Assembly (NCBI GenBank): GCA_037576195.1
Contig: JAQZDE010000069.1
Location: forward strand, 1-64,000
Direction of reading: 5' to 3'
Length of the DNA: 64,000 nt
Source of the DNA: Phytoseiulus persimilis
Lineage: Eukaryota; Arthropoda; Arachnida; Mesostigmata; Phytoseiidae
Part shown: positions 23,747-36,400 of the stretch, piece after piece
How the letters are laid out: each line of letters starts with the position of its first letter
Numbering within the stretch: position 1 is the first letter of the stretch
Notes under the pieces: generated by a model
Told to the model about the DNA's origin: nothing
Seen by the model: only the letters and a program-made list of their open reading frames with translations
Databases searched by the model: none
Program-made: the position numbers and the translations under genes

Positions 23747-26700
23747 TCAAACTTTGTGGACTTTGTCCAGGAGCGCTGCGATGTCAATGCTGAAATCGCT
23801 AGGAGTCGGAGCGGTGACTAGATGAGTGCTGGCGGTACCGACCGGCGCCGACTTTGCTACCGCCGGGGACTCTTTGTTACAATCAGAGGATGCGACATTG
23901 CTGCCTCTCGGCTTGTTGAGTCTGCCGTTCGCTCTGACTGAGGCCGCGGACGGTCCGGGTATTTTCTTTGGTGTACTTGGCATTACGAAATCCTTGACGT
24001 TGCTCGTCGACCCCGTCCCGTTTTGGGCGACCTGGCTTGCCAAGCTGGCCCTTGACCGGGGCTTCGCTCTCGACGTGGAAACTCGTTTGGGAGTTGTTTT
24101 CCTAGATGGGGGTACGGGCTCAACGAGAATGGCTTGTCGTCGTTGAGAGCTGGTCGTCGGCGGTCTGGTGTTTCGCGGGCTGCTCGAGCTGAGCTTCGGT
24201 TGAGGACTGTCAGGTATCGAAACAATTACTGTGGGCTTCCCTGCGACTGCACCGTTGAACCCAGTCGATGGACCGTAGACTGTTGCGCTTGGAGCCGTAG
24301 TTGGAATCACTGTGGGAAATTCAGGTCTCTTCACCGGTGGACCGAGACCGGATGTTGGAGCTGTGATATCTTCTACAGAGCTCGGTAAACATCGACTCCG
24401 AGAGGATGTGCGTTTTGATTTTGTGGGCATTTCTACGCTCACGACGGGGGATTTTCGCTTTCTATTACGATATGATCGAAGCTTCCCGGCCTCTGAAATG
24501 GAGGATAAATGATTTTTGTCGACTCCGATGTCATCACATGAGCTAAGAATAATTGGGAACGCAGAGATGCGTCCTTCCCTGCTGAACCACGAGGATACCC
24601 TCCCAAAGGAAAACTGGGTAGGAATAACAACAATTGTTTCTCACCAGCTGAAGGTCCTTGTTTCGTGGAAGCGGTGCCGAAATCCAGCGCTCGGATATGA
24701 GTGCCAGGAATCGGCTTTATTTGGCCTATCGAGAACGAGGTGGCCGCTAAAGTTGAGGACTTATTGGATTTACTGGGTTCACTGTCCGCGATCCGTTCGT
24801 CGAGGAGGGTTGAAGTAGTCGATCCAGGAGGAGAGAGCTTTACGGAATTGCACAGTGATTTAATATCCTTCTCGCGTTGTATCGAATCATTCACGAGGCC
24901 TCGGAGGAGGGCCTAGAGGACCGCCGCGGATGCGCAACAACACGCTCTTTGCGATATGATTCATTGGTAGGGCTGTAAGTTTGTCTTGCCCCTCGTTTGC
25001 AACTGCTGCTGAATCCGCGGGGGCTCCTAGTTCTTCGCTCTCGACATACGTGAAGCTCTTCGAATAAGATATTGGGAATTTCATGTATTTTTACCTTAGG
25101 TGATGGTTTCCGGGGCGCCGGCAGGCATCGCAGCATTGGGGACTTGGGAGCGTCCTTTGGGAAGCTCGAGTCGACGACGATTTTCATCGATTCCGACGCG
25201 GGAGCATTTTGTAGACTACTCGCGCTTGCGATCATTGATTGTATGGGGAACCCAGTCGAGAGTAACGATTGCGAATCTGAAGTCGAGTTCTTCCGAAATC
25301 GAAGCGAAAATTGATTACTTTTGCTTCCATGCATGCACGATAATGGACAAGTTCTCATAGTTCCACCATCATTTACCATATGTGCGTGTCCGGCCTGCCC
25401 GAAATCGACTGATCCGGATGTTCCCTGTCGAGCCATATCCTCAGCTATCTGTTTGAAGGGTGTCTTCAGCGCGGAGCCCTTCAGAGGTGTTCCCGTCGGG
25501 GTTTCGAGATCGATCGTGTTCGATTGAATGACCATGTACTGCGCCAACTCTTCCATGATGGGATCGGATAAGGTTTTCGCTGCGGAGAGCGAAGTGAATT
25601 CTGAGTATCACTCTTCACCTGATTCGCGGTCATGTGATTGGGGGAACTAGCGAATAGCGCAGAGCAAGACTCACAAATGACGTCTGACAGGAGATTATCA
25701 GGCAGGTTGGAGCCACAGCTCAACAAACTCGGACAGGTATCTTCAGCTGGTGGCGGAGGTCTCATGACCGTCGCAACTTCATTAATGCTCTCAGCAATCT
25801 TCTCGGCCAGCTGGGTTTGAACAAGCTCGTCTATCGCTTTCTTCGTTGAACCAGGGTCCATGGATGGGGGAGAAGCAAACATGTCTAACGGAGTTCCCAG
25901 GGACCTCCTTTTCGGTGCGACAGGTTTGCGCTTGGGCGAGAGACATTGAGGGAATCCGATCGAGAGTTCCATTTGGTCCTTCTTCTGAGCTTGCTGGACT
26001 CTGGAGTTCGATAGAGGAGTCGAGGTGGGCACTGAAAAATGAGTGGAAAGTTGCCGGTAACCGGCTCAGTGAAAGGGAATCCCGACTCCATTCTCTCGTC
26101 ACGGGGCTCAGTACGCGAGTCTCTCCACCGAAGGACGACGAGACACGTGTTTGACTGTCCGCAGACTCGAAGAGAGGGGAAGCAATTCTTCCGAAGCATC
26201 GCACGCATGCTCCAAGACTAGGGGAAACGGGCTCACCACTGGGCAAGGCAAACTGATGAGCGGGAGTAATCTGGAGGTTATTGGAGACCAGGTTCGAGAT
26301 CTGTCCATTTCCTTGCAGCAGTTCCGGCTGCTGGGGTTCTCCCGCGATCTGGGAACCGAGTTGTTGAGGTCGAGGATGGACTTGCAGTGGCTGCAACTGT
26401 TGAGTCTGTTGCACACAGTGCTCTCGCTCGCGTTGAGCGTGCAGGAAGAGCTGTGGATGCTGCTGTTGCGATTTTTGTGGCAGGCTTTCTGAGGATGGGT
26501 GCTGGATCATTTGTAGTCGCTGAATCGGCTGGGATTGCGGTTCAATCAGTTCAGGCTGCGGCTCGAGACGCGGCGTCGACTGTTGGGACAAAACCAACGC
26601 CGTTTCCTCTCCGCGAGTTGGAGGTTGTGCGGGAAGCCCTTCTCGACTGTCGACATCCTCGGTTTGGATGGCAACTTCACTCAATCTTTTGGGCGGGGGG

Positions 26701-27405
26701 ATTTGAGGTTCTGACGACGGTGGTTCGGTGACTGTTGTAACATCGATAATGCTCTCAGCCGGAGACCTTCGATCTGTAGCGGGCGATGCATTCGCCCATG
26801 CTGTCCGAGGGGTCCGATAGGGAGGGGGATTAGTGCGCGGCGATGTAAGAGGCGTTCCTTGAAGAGCAGAGATTCTTTTCACATTAAAGTCTGATTTCAA
26901 CCCGTCGAGTTTCGACCATCCACAGAGATAATTGAAGGGGGAGAGCGTTACCCGCGGTTCCGGGTCCTATTTGTGCCGGACTTTCTTGACCGGTTGATCC
27001 CGAAGCGAACGCCCTGTTTTGGAAACCGAAGTAGCTCGCCGCCGTGGGCAACGGAAACTTGATAGATTCCCCACAAGCTACCACGAAAAATATTATAGGT
27101 TAGGCCTCTCCTTGCATCAAATTCCACAAGCGTGGCGGGAGTCACTAGATGATGATCATTCAAGCTAGCTAATGTGTATTGAACATACTTATGAACTGAG
27201 TATATTGGAATCCGATGTTGAGGTAGTGGATGAGATCATAACCAGAGATATTGGTCGGGTACTCGTGACCATTCCCCAAGTAGAATACATATTCACGGAG
27301 GTGGGGGCACTCCTCGAGGAATTTCTCCCGAGCAGCCGAACATTTCACCGAACTCAGATAGCCCAACACTAAACGCGCTATCTCAGATGGCAGCAGAACA
27401 TTCAT
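23747..27405 (-). CDS. NPAT/Mxc-like histone transcription coactivator
   Basis: Seven exons on the minus strand: 27405-27189, 27077-26952, 26890-26237, 26031-25675, 25579-25095, 24912-24645 and 24492-23747. The phases agree throughout and give 950 aa. The N-terminus (MNVLLPSEIARLVLGYLSS, then EKFLEECPHLREY) is the LisH motif of NPAT, almost word for word the MLLPSDVARLVLGYL of vertebrates. The rest is long, disordered and Pro/Ser/Gln-rich, with a glutamine-rich block around residues 200-300 and TPLKGSALKTPF-type motifs. The C-terminus is Lys/Arg-rich before DFSIDIAALLDKVHKV. NPAT and fly Mxc scaffold the histone locus body and drive replication-dependent histone transcription under cyclin E/CDK2, in the nucleus. 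The length is shorter than in vertebrates or flies. Exon 1 is near certain; the internal joins, above all the acceptor before 24912, rest on phase. It lies head to head with MO25. Confidence 0.75.
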
Positions 27406-28572
27406 GACGAAATGGGGGAGATGATAGCAACGATGAAGTACTCACGAATGCTAACTGAGCGCCGTGACGCATTTTGGAATTCTGGAAAGCAGTCAGAGAC
27501 TTGAGAGAGTTTTCCGAGATTTTCACGATTGTTTGTGGAGGGCGAATGTGCTGCTCAGCCCCAGAGCACCAGGTTCACGGGGCAGCGCATTCCGAAGAGC
27601 CGATAATATACAACGGAGGAACACGTCCAACCACGACCGTCATGTCAGCCTTCACAGACAAAGAGAGATTCTCAAGCCTCCCCGTCGAACCGAAGCCAGT
27701 ACGAGGAAAAGCCAGACCATTTTGAATTATCGGCTGAGAAGCAGAGAAAGAATGAAGTCAAGCAGCTGCTGTTTCAATTTCTGACACGGACACTCACTGA
27801 AATTCCATGGTTTCCTCACAATTTCAACACAATCTATGCGAACGAACAAGCTTTCCAGAAACGTTCAACTTCTCTTGGAGCAATCCTTTTTCACATCTTG
27901 AGCCCGGAACATCATTCTGAAGGGATCCAAGGAGGTTCCTCACTCCAGTTTCAAATCCGCATTCTATTGTTTGGAGCCAAGAGAGAAGTCATTTCATAGA
28001 AGCTTAGGGTGCGACGCATTACTCTGGCGCGCTCACGCAGCCTGACAAGCAGCGGGTCGGTGGAATTGCTTATAAGTCGGCTTGTATTGCTCGTCCGCAA
28101 GTGGAGGTTAGAGTGTACTTTTCACTGTCTACAGATGGAATTATGCATTGGGAAGCCCCAAATGTGGGGCCTTGCGGTTTGTTTAGATAAGGAGGATATG
28201 GAGAAAGAGATGAGGGGGAGGGTAAATCCAGGAGGGGTTCGGACTCTTTGCTAAGTGCGCGGTCGCTAACTCGGCAATCACAATGAGGATTTTCGTTACT
28301 TTTTGACCCATCTGTGTGCTACGGACCATCAGACCATTGTACGCTAACATACAGGATCACAGCTTAAGCCTTCCGAGGCTCTCGATGGCCCCTCAGGATG
28401 CGCGGCTAATCAGTCTGGTAGCTACGTCGACGAAGACTTCGAATACTGCGTACCTATTACTCCAAAATTTTCGTCGCTGAATCGCGCCACTGGGGGGGAT
28501 CCGACTAGCGAGAGCAACGTGATCGAGAAATCGCCGCGATTCTCTTCCTCCTGCGAGACCGGGGCTCGAAAA
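27406..28572. other. Shared divergent promoter region of NPAT-like and MO25 genes
   Basis: 1.17 kb separate the two start codons, which point away from each other. No TATA box is obvious near either start. Short frames inside show no domain. Confidence 0.45.
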
Positions 28573-30467
28573 ATGCCGCTGTTTGGGAAAAATAGCAAAA
28601 ATCCTGCAGAAGTCGTAAAAAGCTTGAAGGAAGCTTTGCTCATGCTGGAGAAGCTCGACAAAAAGTCTGACAAGGTCAGTAGGCTGGACACGTGCCATAG
28701 ATTTTGCATTGGTGGGGTCGAGAACTAAGACGGTCATAGCGTTCCCGCCCTTAATGAACCTGTAGAATCCCCGATCAGCCACAAGCTCGAAGTCCGCAAC
28801 ATATTCGAACCTTGATTATATACAAATAAAGTCAAACTGGATAACTTACCTAAGTTCCCATTCGCGGCCTCCTCGATGATTGGCGTGCTCGGTATTTCAG
28901 GAGCAGTTACCAACGATGCTATCTAAAGCCTTGAAGGTGGGTTCGATTCGTGATCAGACCCTCCTGCACTCATGAATTGAGACAGTGATCGAGTGTCGAT
29001 GCTGTTCCGAGAAATGAATGTCGTATATTTGGGTTGCATTCGCAGGTGCAAGAGGACGTCTCTAAGAGCCTCAGTGTGATGAAGAACATTCTTTACGGGA
29101 ACCATCGGAATGACACTCAAGCTGAGATGCAGGTTGGTTGATCTTCCAGAAGGGTTGCTGATGTTCCTAGCTAGGAATACGGTTCTCATCGAAAGTCACT
29201 CACCGAAAGTCTTCTGCCGCCAAAAGTCGGAAGCTCTAATCAGAACGTGTTTCCACAGCTATCTCAGATCGGTCAAGAAGTGTACAGCTCGCATTTGCTG
29301 CTGCTTTTGATCCAAAACCTCTCGAAAATCGATTTCGAGGGACGTAAGGACGTCGGCCATATCTTTAACAACATGCTGCGCCGTCAGATCGGTCCACGGT
29401 TCCCGACCGTCGAGTATCTCTACTTGAAGCCGCAAATTTTATTTCTGCTGCTGAGTGGGTATGAAAATATCGATATCGCCCTCAACTGCGGGGGGATGCT
29501 CCGCGAGTGTGCCAAACACGAAGATCTTGCAAAGGTACGCCGGCTGAGGTCAATGACGGAGGTAGATTGGCAGTCTCCAGGATGTTGACCTCACATTTCA
29601 TTTCCTGTCTTATCCTGCAGCTGATTTTGTGCTCGGATGAGTTCTACAACCTTTTCAAGTATGTCGAGTCTCCTCTTTTCGACCTTGCCGCTGACGCCTT
29701 CAATACGCTGAGAGACCTGCTGACGCGTCACAAGAGACTGGTGTCGGAGTTTCTTGAGCTGAACTACGAACGGGTCAGTTTCTGGGAGTCTCGCTCGAAA
29801 TTAATTGACTCAATCGATCATTGATCTTCTCACAAGCGCATCGTCTCCGTGACACGGCTGAGTCATGCGTTAATCATCGTCCATCCCCGCTCCTACAGGT
29901 TTTCACGCACTATCAGGTTCTCTTGACGAGCGAGAACTACGTTACCAGACGTCAGTCGCTCAAACTTCTAGGAGAGCTCCTTCTAGACAGATCAAACTAC
30001 AACGTGATGTCGAGATACATTTCTAATGCTGAGAATCTCAAACTCATGATGAATCTCCTCAAGGACAAGTCCCGTAATATACGCATTGAAACTTTCCACG
30101 TGTTCAAGGTTAGAACGAGCTTTATTTCAGTCATCAATGTATGGTCCAATATTCCGAAGCGATGCTACTCCGCAGTATGAGGTTTTCCACGCAACGGGAT
30201 GTTCCGTGGACTCCGACCGTTTGGCACTTGCAGGTGTTCGTCGCGAACCCTCACAAACCTAAACCGATCCTCGACATTCTGGTCCGCAATCGAGAGAAAA
30301 TGGTCGAGTTCCTTTCGAAATTCCGTGTCAATAACGAAAATGAGCCTGGAAGCGACCAGTTCAACGAGGAGCTCGCTTACGTGATTCGACAAATCCGGGA
30401 GTTGAAGTCCTGGGATCACTCATCGAACGTTCCGCCCACTCTGCCGATGAAGGAAGGACCGGAATGA
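28573..30467 (+). CDS. Mo25: MO25 / calcium-binding protein 39 (CAB39)
   Basis: Six exons: 28573-28674, 29046-29132, 29259-29534, 29621-29773, 29899-30108 and 30234-30467. All are in phase 0, and the product is 353 aa, close to the usual 335-345. The sequence is unmistakable: [20 protein letters not shown] at the start, then [38 protein letters not shown]-type [37 protein letters not shown] and [15 protein letters not shown]25 is a helical-repeat scaffold that binds the pseudokinase STRAD, activates LKB1, and also stimulates GCKIII and SPAK/OSR1 kinases in the cytoplasm. The last residues diverge and end at TGA (30465). Sequence after that stop stays open and reaches a good splice donor (see the extension). 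Confidence 0.95.
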
Positions 30468-30925
30468 TCTTCAGCCAACGCTGTTGCCCTGGAAGAGGTA
30501 AATGCACTCCGGTATAGTGACGTGAATTCAGTGAATTTTACACGCTCAGAGAATCTGCTTGAGTTCGAATTCTTATATAGACATCGATTCTCGGGCGATG
30601 CTCCCTGTTGAAGTTTCGTTTGCATAAACGTTCCTCCTCAACAATCTTCACCGGCTCACTCCTCTAATTTTCACCTCGGCCTTAGGCGCAGCAGCGTTAC
30701 GCCTATGAGAGGCAGCTCGCTGTTGAGCAACAGATCGCCGACCAGATGCAATACATGCAGAGTACTCATCTATCTCAACAACGGGCGCAACAGCAACAAG
30801 CACAACAGCAACAGGCGCAACAGCAGCAGCAACCACAGCAGCAAAGAGTCACAATGTACATAACTTATAATGCCACCGATGAAGCATCAGAAGATGCCAT
30901 CGTTGTTCCACACGGATACGAATGA
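30468..30925 (+). CDS. Post-stop in-frame extension and Gln-rich exon of MO25
   Basis: Directly after the MO25 TGA the same frame continues SSANAVALEE to a donor at 30498 (GAG|GTAAAT). A following exon at 30686-30925, after acceptor gccttag, continues in phase with AQQRYAYERQLAVEQQIADQ, then a run of CAA/CAG codons, and ends at its own stop. It encodes 79 residues with coiled-coil character and a polyglutamine-like tail. Possible readings are stop-codon readthrough, a 3' UTR intron that happens to stay open, an alternative acceptor at 30474 (cttcag), or a separate small gene. I do not recognise the sequence in any MO25 I know. Confidence 0.4.
30775..30850 (+). repeat. CAA/CAG glutamine repeat
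   Basis: A run of mixed CAA and CAG codons with scattered GCG/GCA alanines, inside the Gln-rich exon that follows MO25. Confidence 0.85.
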
Positions 30926-32145
30926 GACAGTCCATGACGACTTCGTCTCAATGTTCATAATGTCGACTAAGAATTCGTACGCATGTGTTGCATTGGGAGC
31001 GTGTCACGCCCTCAGATCGTGAATCATCGTGAAGGAGTTCCTGTGATTAGAAAACTAGTAAGTTTGGAAGTCCTCCACAATCCATGTTAAACCCCCTAAT
31101 GTTAGTTTGATATGAAGCTTGGACTCCGAGAAATCCAATCAGTTTTCAACCAGGTCGTGTAGCTGCCCCGAAATACCCACCATTGAGTTGAGTCCCTTCA
31201 GATATAGATTTCAAGAGTTTGGAAGTTCAGACAAAATCTACCAATCAAAACCCAACAATCCGTGGACCGAGGACTGAGAGGGTTCGCCGCACTACGGACC
31301 TCGGGTGCATGTATGGATCGAGGAATAGTGCCTCATTGCCACGAGACTAATGAAGTCATGCATCAAACAATCATCCAGCCATCTACCGGTCCAGAGGGGT
31401 GGCAGGAAATGATGTGTGAACTCCGAGGGTCCTCTGACCACCAAACTCACCCTTGCGTCGATATCAGATCATAACGAGCCTCAGGTTCCAAGAAAGTGCA
31501 GTCGTAGATGGAACGTGAGTTCGGCTCTTCGTTTAGGCGAGATTCCGATCCACGAATGATCATAAGCCCGAGATCAATAATTTTACCATTGAATGGAAGT
31601 CTGGTATCGAACTCCGAGCAACCGGAACGGAAAGGCATAGACCTTGGAAATCAGCTGGCTCGGCGAAGGTACCCAGAGTTTTCGTTTTAGTGATCGTTCA
31701 TTTTGATGCGCTTGGTAGGGGAACGTGTCGAATGCGAACAAACCAATAGTGTTGTGATCATCTGGAGGGTTCTGCAGTGCGGAACTCCAGCCTCTGTGGC
31801 GTCGAATGTCACTCCTTGAGAGTCTTCGGCTGCTGTAACTGACTTTCGGACTTCGGAACATCCATGAATGGAAGCGGAAATAACTCCCTAAGTCGACGAT
31901 CGGCTGTAGTTGCAATAAAGATATCATCTAAAGTGCCGCAACTCGTGTGCTGACGTTTGGTACATCTTCTCGACATGGTACAGCCCTTTGGTAGAATCCG
32001 TGGAATCTAGTTGAATCCCACGATGGGACGGCGCAATGTAGCATGCCTCCGACTCTTCCGTACCGATGAATCCGATAGCGACCCCAGTTAGTTCCCTTTC
32101 CCTCGACGCGTCGATTCGAGGCGCGAGATATTGCAGCTCCACGGC
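30926..32145. other. Intergenic, no supported gene
   Basis: The minus-strand frames 31927-31583 and 32298-31924 are open, but the second begins inside the hAT element and neither has a known domain. No RNA gene is seen. Confidence 0.45.
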
Positions 32146-32153
32146 AATGCAGG

Positions 32154-32670
32154 CAGTAGCGTTACAAGGGGAGGGGCGGACCGCCCCGGGCACCACCTGA
32201 CCGAGAAGCACCGGGGGCGCCATTTCTAGCTTCCCAATGGAGCTCCTGAAGTTCATTAGGGAGTACAATCTCGACATCGGCGTCCCAAACATCGACATTT
32301 CCTTCGGCTCCTCTCTGAGCGTCGCATTAAGTTCGGTGAGCTCTGGGAGAAGCTTCGGAATTGATCAAGTCATATCTTCGCTCCACTTTGAGGCAATTGC
32401 GGCTCTCGAACCTGGCGATTCTGTCGATCGAGCATCATCTCTCCAATAACATTGATATCGGCGATGCGATCAATGAATTTGCGGTCAGAAGAGCCCTCAA
32501 GGTTCATTTTTCGACCTCGGATCCGCCTGGATGATAAACCGGGAGGAATCAGTTCATCTGATGATCTGATCCATGCAAACCTAGCTCATGTTTTCTGACC
32601 AGGTGGGATGGGGGGATGGCGTCATTTCCGTTGACCGCCCCGGGCGCCAGAGGCCCTTGTTACCCCACTG
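32154..32670 (+). mobile_element. Internally deleted hAT DNA transposon with terminal repeats
   Basis: The left end reads CAGTAGCGTTACAAGGGG. The right end, read inward on the other strand, is CAGTGGGGTAACAAGGGCC. These are imperfect terminal inverted repeats, each followed by a GC-rich stretch containing ccgccccgggc. Immediately outside are 8-bp near-identical duplications, aatgcagg (32146-32153) and agtgcagg (32671-32678), the target-site size typical of hAT elements. Inside lies the tail of a hAT transposase. The element is only 517 bp, so most of the transposase is gone and it cannot move by itself. Confidence 0.85.
32237..32533 (+). pseudogene. hAT transposase C-terminal (hATC dimerisation) remnant
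   Basis: The first part, LLKFIREYNLDIGVPNIDIS then VSSGRSFG, matches the region that reads like VASGERSF in hAT transposases. Around 32363 the similarity moves to another frame, continuing SYLRS-like LRSTLRQLRLSNLAILSIEH then NIDIGDAINEFAVRRALKV, the hallmark end of ZMYM1/TTF-type hAT proteins, with a stop near 32533. The frame change and the missing catalytic core show it is dead. Confidence 0.8.
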
Positions 32671-32678
32671 AGTGCAGG

Positions 32679-33495
32679 CCACGCATCACTTTTTTAACAC
32701 AGCTTCCTTGGACAGCTTTCGTCCTGGGTCCCAACCAACCTCCATCGCATTGGAATGAGAGCATTTTCGGACGCCGTCATCACTTTCTCGCTAGATCCGA
32801 GCCTTTCGATGGAGGGCTTGCAAATCATTCGCGGCTACCTCGTGTAATGCCAAGGTACTCCCTTGAGCTCTTGGTGGACCGTCAGAGATGCGGCTTGGGG
32901 TCCGATGACCGATAGTTTCGAGGCAGGCGGATACTGCTGACTAATCGTCTTCTGGTTTGTTTCGCCCCGTCTTGCACCTCAGCGGCACATAGTTGAGGAA
33001 CGTTCTGTCCAGCAGAAATCATAGTCATCAGTATTGTGTATCGAGCGTCTGCTATCAACTATCAAGCATGAGAGAAACTATGATGGACTTGGAACTGTGA
33101 TCAGTCATTTCGCGCAACCTATTCCTCCCGTTCGGTCAGTGCATGAAGTGCAGTCGCAGTGTTTTCTATTCTGGAGTAACATCGCTGGCCCGCGCGGAGA
33201 AGATGCGAGTTTTTGTTCTGGTGCGTTCACTGTGAAGAAACGCGCCGGAGGAAACGAGAAGTAAGTTGTGAGTTCTTTATAAGTTCCACTCTTTGATTCT
33301 TTTCCTCCCTGAACGCTGTCGCATTCGCTCCGATGAGTCCTGATCGGTTCGCGGCATTGTCGCAGCACTCGAAGGGAACCGTGGAGCTTCGGGGCAGTCA
33401 ATATCCAGTACTCGTTCTTCGCGCCTATTCTAGTCACGAAGTAAGCAATGTGCCTCAGCAGAGCGGATTCGGAAATTTTCGTTGAATTCCAGAAC
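32679..33495. other. 5' flank of the first EXTL3-like gene
   Basis: No coding exon is supported. It should hold the promoter and 5' UTR of the gene starting at 33496; no TATA box is obvious. Confidence 0.4.
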
Positions 33496-36400
33496 ATGAG
33501 GCTGTATTCGTATACCAAACGTTGCCAACGGATAGCTGCAGCCGTGGCCGTTCTAATGGTATGCGGTGTTCTACTGCCGCTGCTCGTGATGTCATACATT
33601 GACAGGAAAACATTTGCCTCTTCGAAACCGCAAGAAGCTGTCACACTCTCGGAGAATGAAAAAATTCGGTTGTCAGGTGAGCTTGGAGATTTCCCGCTGC
33701 TGTTCTCGGACAGGTCCAGGATCAGCTTCTTGCGAACTCGGGGGTGGAGAATCATTGATTGTCTCATTTTGCAGTGCGTGGAGAAACATTGGACTTGGGG
33801 AAGAAAAGAACAAACATAAAATTAGAAATGGAGACACTGCAGCACGACGGTGAGACAGCGAAGAAAAACATAACGCGCGAGCAAAGCGAGCTCAATCGAG
33901 TGGCGTTGTTGATGTCCCAGGCGAAAAGGTAGTGTTTAGATCTAGAGAATCTTCGGCTTCTTTTTCCGGCGGATCACTCAAGCTCACTGATGGATGTTCT
34001 CTTGGACTGTCAGGATAACTGCTATAATTCCAGATCTCGGCGTGGGTCGGAACTGGCGCCTGAAGGAATGCTTCGAGATCCACTGAGTCTCCCGAATGCT
34101 ACGAATACTGAGAAGTCGAAATCTACTTACATTAACCGTTGTACGTATGAGGAATGTTTCGACTACTCGAGGTGCTCCTTGAAGAAACATTTCAAGGTAC
34201 GTCCCACTCCGAACGAATTATTTCACTCAGTCGACGATTCCATCTCCATATACGAACCCGAATCGAGGATTTCCGACTAAGGCAGGTATGTTGCAGGTTT
34301 TTTTCTACCCTGTGGACGAGAGTCAATTGCCTGGAGTCCCGGAATCAACTCGCGGTGAACTCTCTCGAGCCATACGCTCGAACATCCAGTCAACTTCGAA
34401 TGCCGACGAGGCCTGTATATTCGTTCGCTTCATCTCGGCGAATCTGGAGAAACCAGCTCTGAACTCATTGAAATATTGGAATGGAGACGGAGCGAATCAC
34501 ATCATCGTCATTTTGGACAACTATACAATGCCCAGTGTGGATGACGAGATACCTCTGAGCGACGGGAAAGCCATATGCGCAAGACAGACCTTCCGGGCAG
34601 AACGTTTTCGGGACGGATTCGACATAGTGCTCCCGGTGAGTACTCGCGGGAGGTTCGAGAAGCATGCGGAACGCAATGTTTCTTCGGAGCGATCCGGCTC
34701 ATCATTTTATCTCTCGACAGCAACTTCACTGGAGTTCCGAGCCAGCCCCTTATTTGCTGCCCGTCAGACGCGAGACAACGTTGTTTTTTTCGGGATTATA
34801 CATAGACCCCGAAGGTGAGGAGTCGTCGGAAATAAGACTGGGGACTCGATACATACATGAGGAAATCATGCTGACGTTTCAAAGCGCCAGAACATCGACT
34901 GTCGCTTGTTTCAAGGATCACAATGTCCAGGCTCTCAGAGGTAATTCCTTCAACGAAACTCATATGCGTCATTGAATGCTCGTTTCCGATCAAGCAGCTT
35001 CGTCTCTCGATTCAGGGTATCAAGGTGCTTGGATGGATTGCGAGGACGAGACTGAGGAGTTCCTTTCGGAGTCGACGTTCGTCCTCTTGGTAGCTCCGGA
35101 CGAAGATCACTTCGCTAGCACCGAAATGCTGAGCAAAAAGCTCATCAAATCGATTCGACATGGTGCCATTCCCGTCATTCTAGGTCTGTGGCGTAGCAAC
35201 ATTGATGTTCGAATGATTAGGAAGCGACTGAGCAATGACGTGAAGCTGACTTCTTCTCCCAGGGGATTACGTGCGACTCCCTTTTGACTCGGTGCTGCAA
35301 TGGAGGAAAGCGGTTATTATGCTGGCCAAAGCTCGCGCTCCTGAGGTCGAACTCATCCTGAGTACTTACTCCGATGAGGACATATTCAACATTAAGAGAC
35401 AGGGGCAGCGAATCATGGAAACATACTTCAAAACAGCTGATCAATTCATCGACGTTCTATTGAGCTCAGTGAGGTACAAGCTTAAGATGCAACCTTTCCC
35501 GGAGAAGAATCAGAAAACAGACATTGTGTCTGATCTCAACTTCGGCCCCGTCAACCAGCAGGTACGAGGATCGGGATCTCGAATAGAGACTGCGTCGGAA
35601 GCCTCGCGAGACGGAAGTTTAATTTTTGAGGTCCGCTGAAAAATTCGGCCAGAGCTGCCAGAGTCATACGAACTCATTGCGCCATTCCTCTCTTCCAGCT
35701 GTCTTCGGAAACAGACGAAGCACTGGGGCCACTGGAAACCCCGTATCCTTCTCTCGCCTTTCAGAGAAACTTCTCATTAACATTGAACTTTTGGAGAGAC
35801 CTCTTTAATGTGCACTTCAGCCCGCACAGCATGTCCGCGTGGAGACCGACTGATCCCGTTCTGCCGAGTGATGCGAAATTCAAAGGCAGCAGCTTCGGCT
35901 TCAGACCGATTGGGTAAGATGACCGTTCCTCGCGAGCCGTGGATATAGCTCTACTATTCATCTCGGCTCAAGCGAAAAAAAATTCCTGCGGATTCACTTA
36001 TCATTCCCTTGATCGCTGCCTCGAAAAGTCTCCGAGGATATCATGGAACTAACAAAAACATTTTTCAAGGTTCGGCGCTGGGGGCTCCGGCAAAGAGTTT
36101 GCCGAAGCGCTTGGGGGCAACTACCCCCGAGAACAGTTCACCGCTGTCGTCCTCACCTACGATCGACCGCAAGTTCTCATAGAGGGGATATCAAATTTCA
36201 AGGGCTTACCTTATCTCAACAAAGTTCTAGTCGTTTGGAACGGACCCGATTCTCCAGGTCCTGAGACCTTGACTTGGCCGGAAATCGGGGTTCCCGTTCA
36301 GGTGAGCATGGGGGTGTTAGAACGAAATGTCATTACCGCATTCTTTGTAACCTCGACGTCGAGCTCTAGGTTTCTTTTTAGTGAACTCGGTTTCTCCGTC

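Noticed and set aside
31924..32298. 124-codon minus-strand frame
   Set aside because: It starts inside the hAT transposon and crosses the insertion border, so it is not an ancestral gene.
33105..33767. 220-codon minus-strand open frame
   Set aside because: It overlaps exon 1 of EXTL3-like copy 1 and its 5' flank in antisense; no domain.
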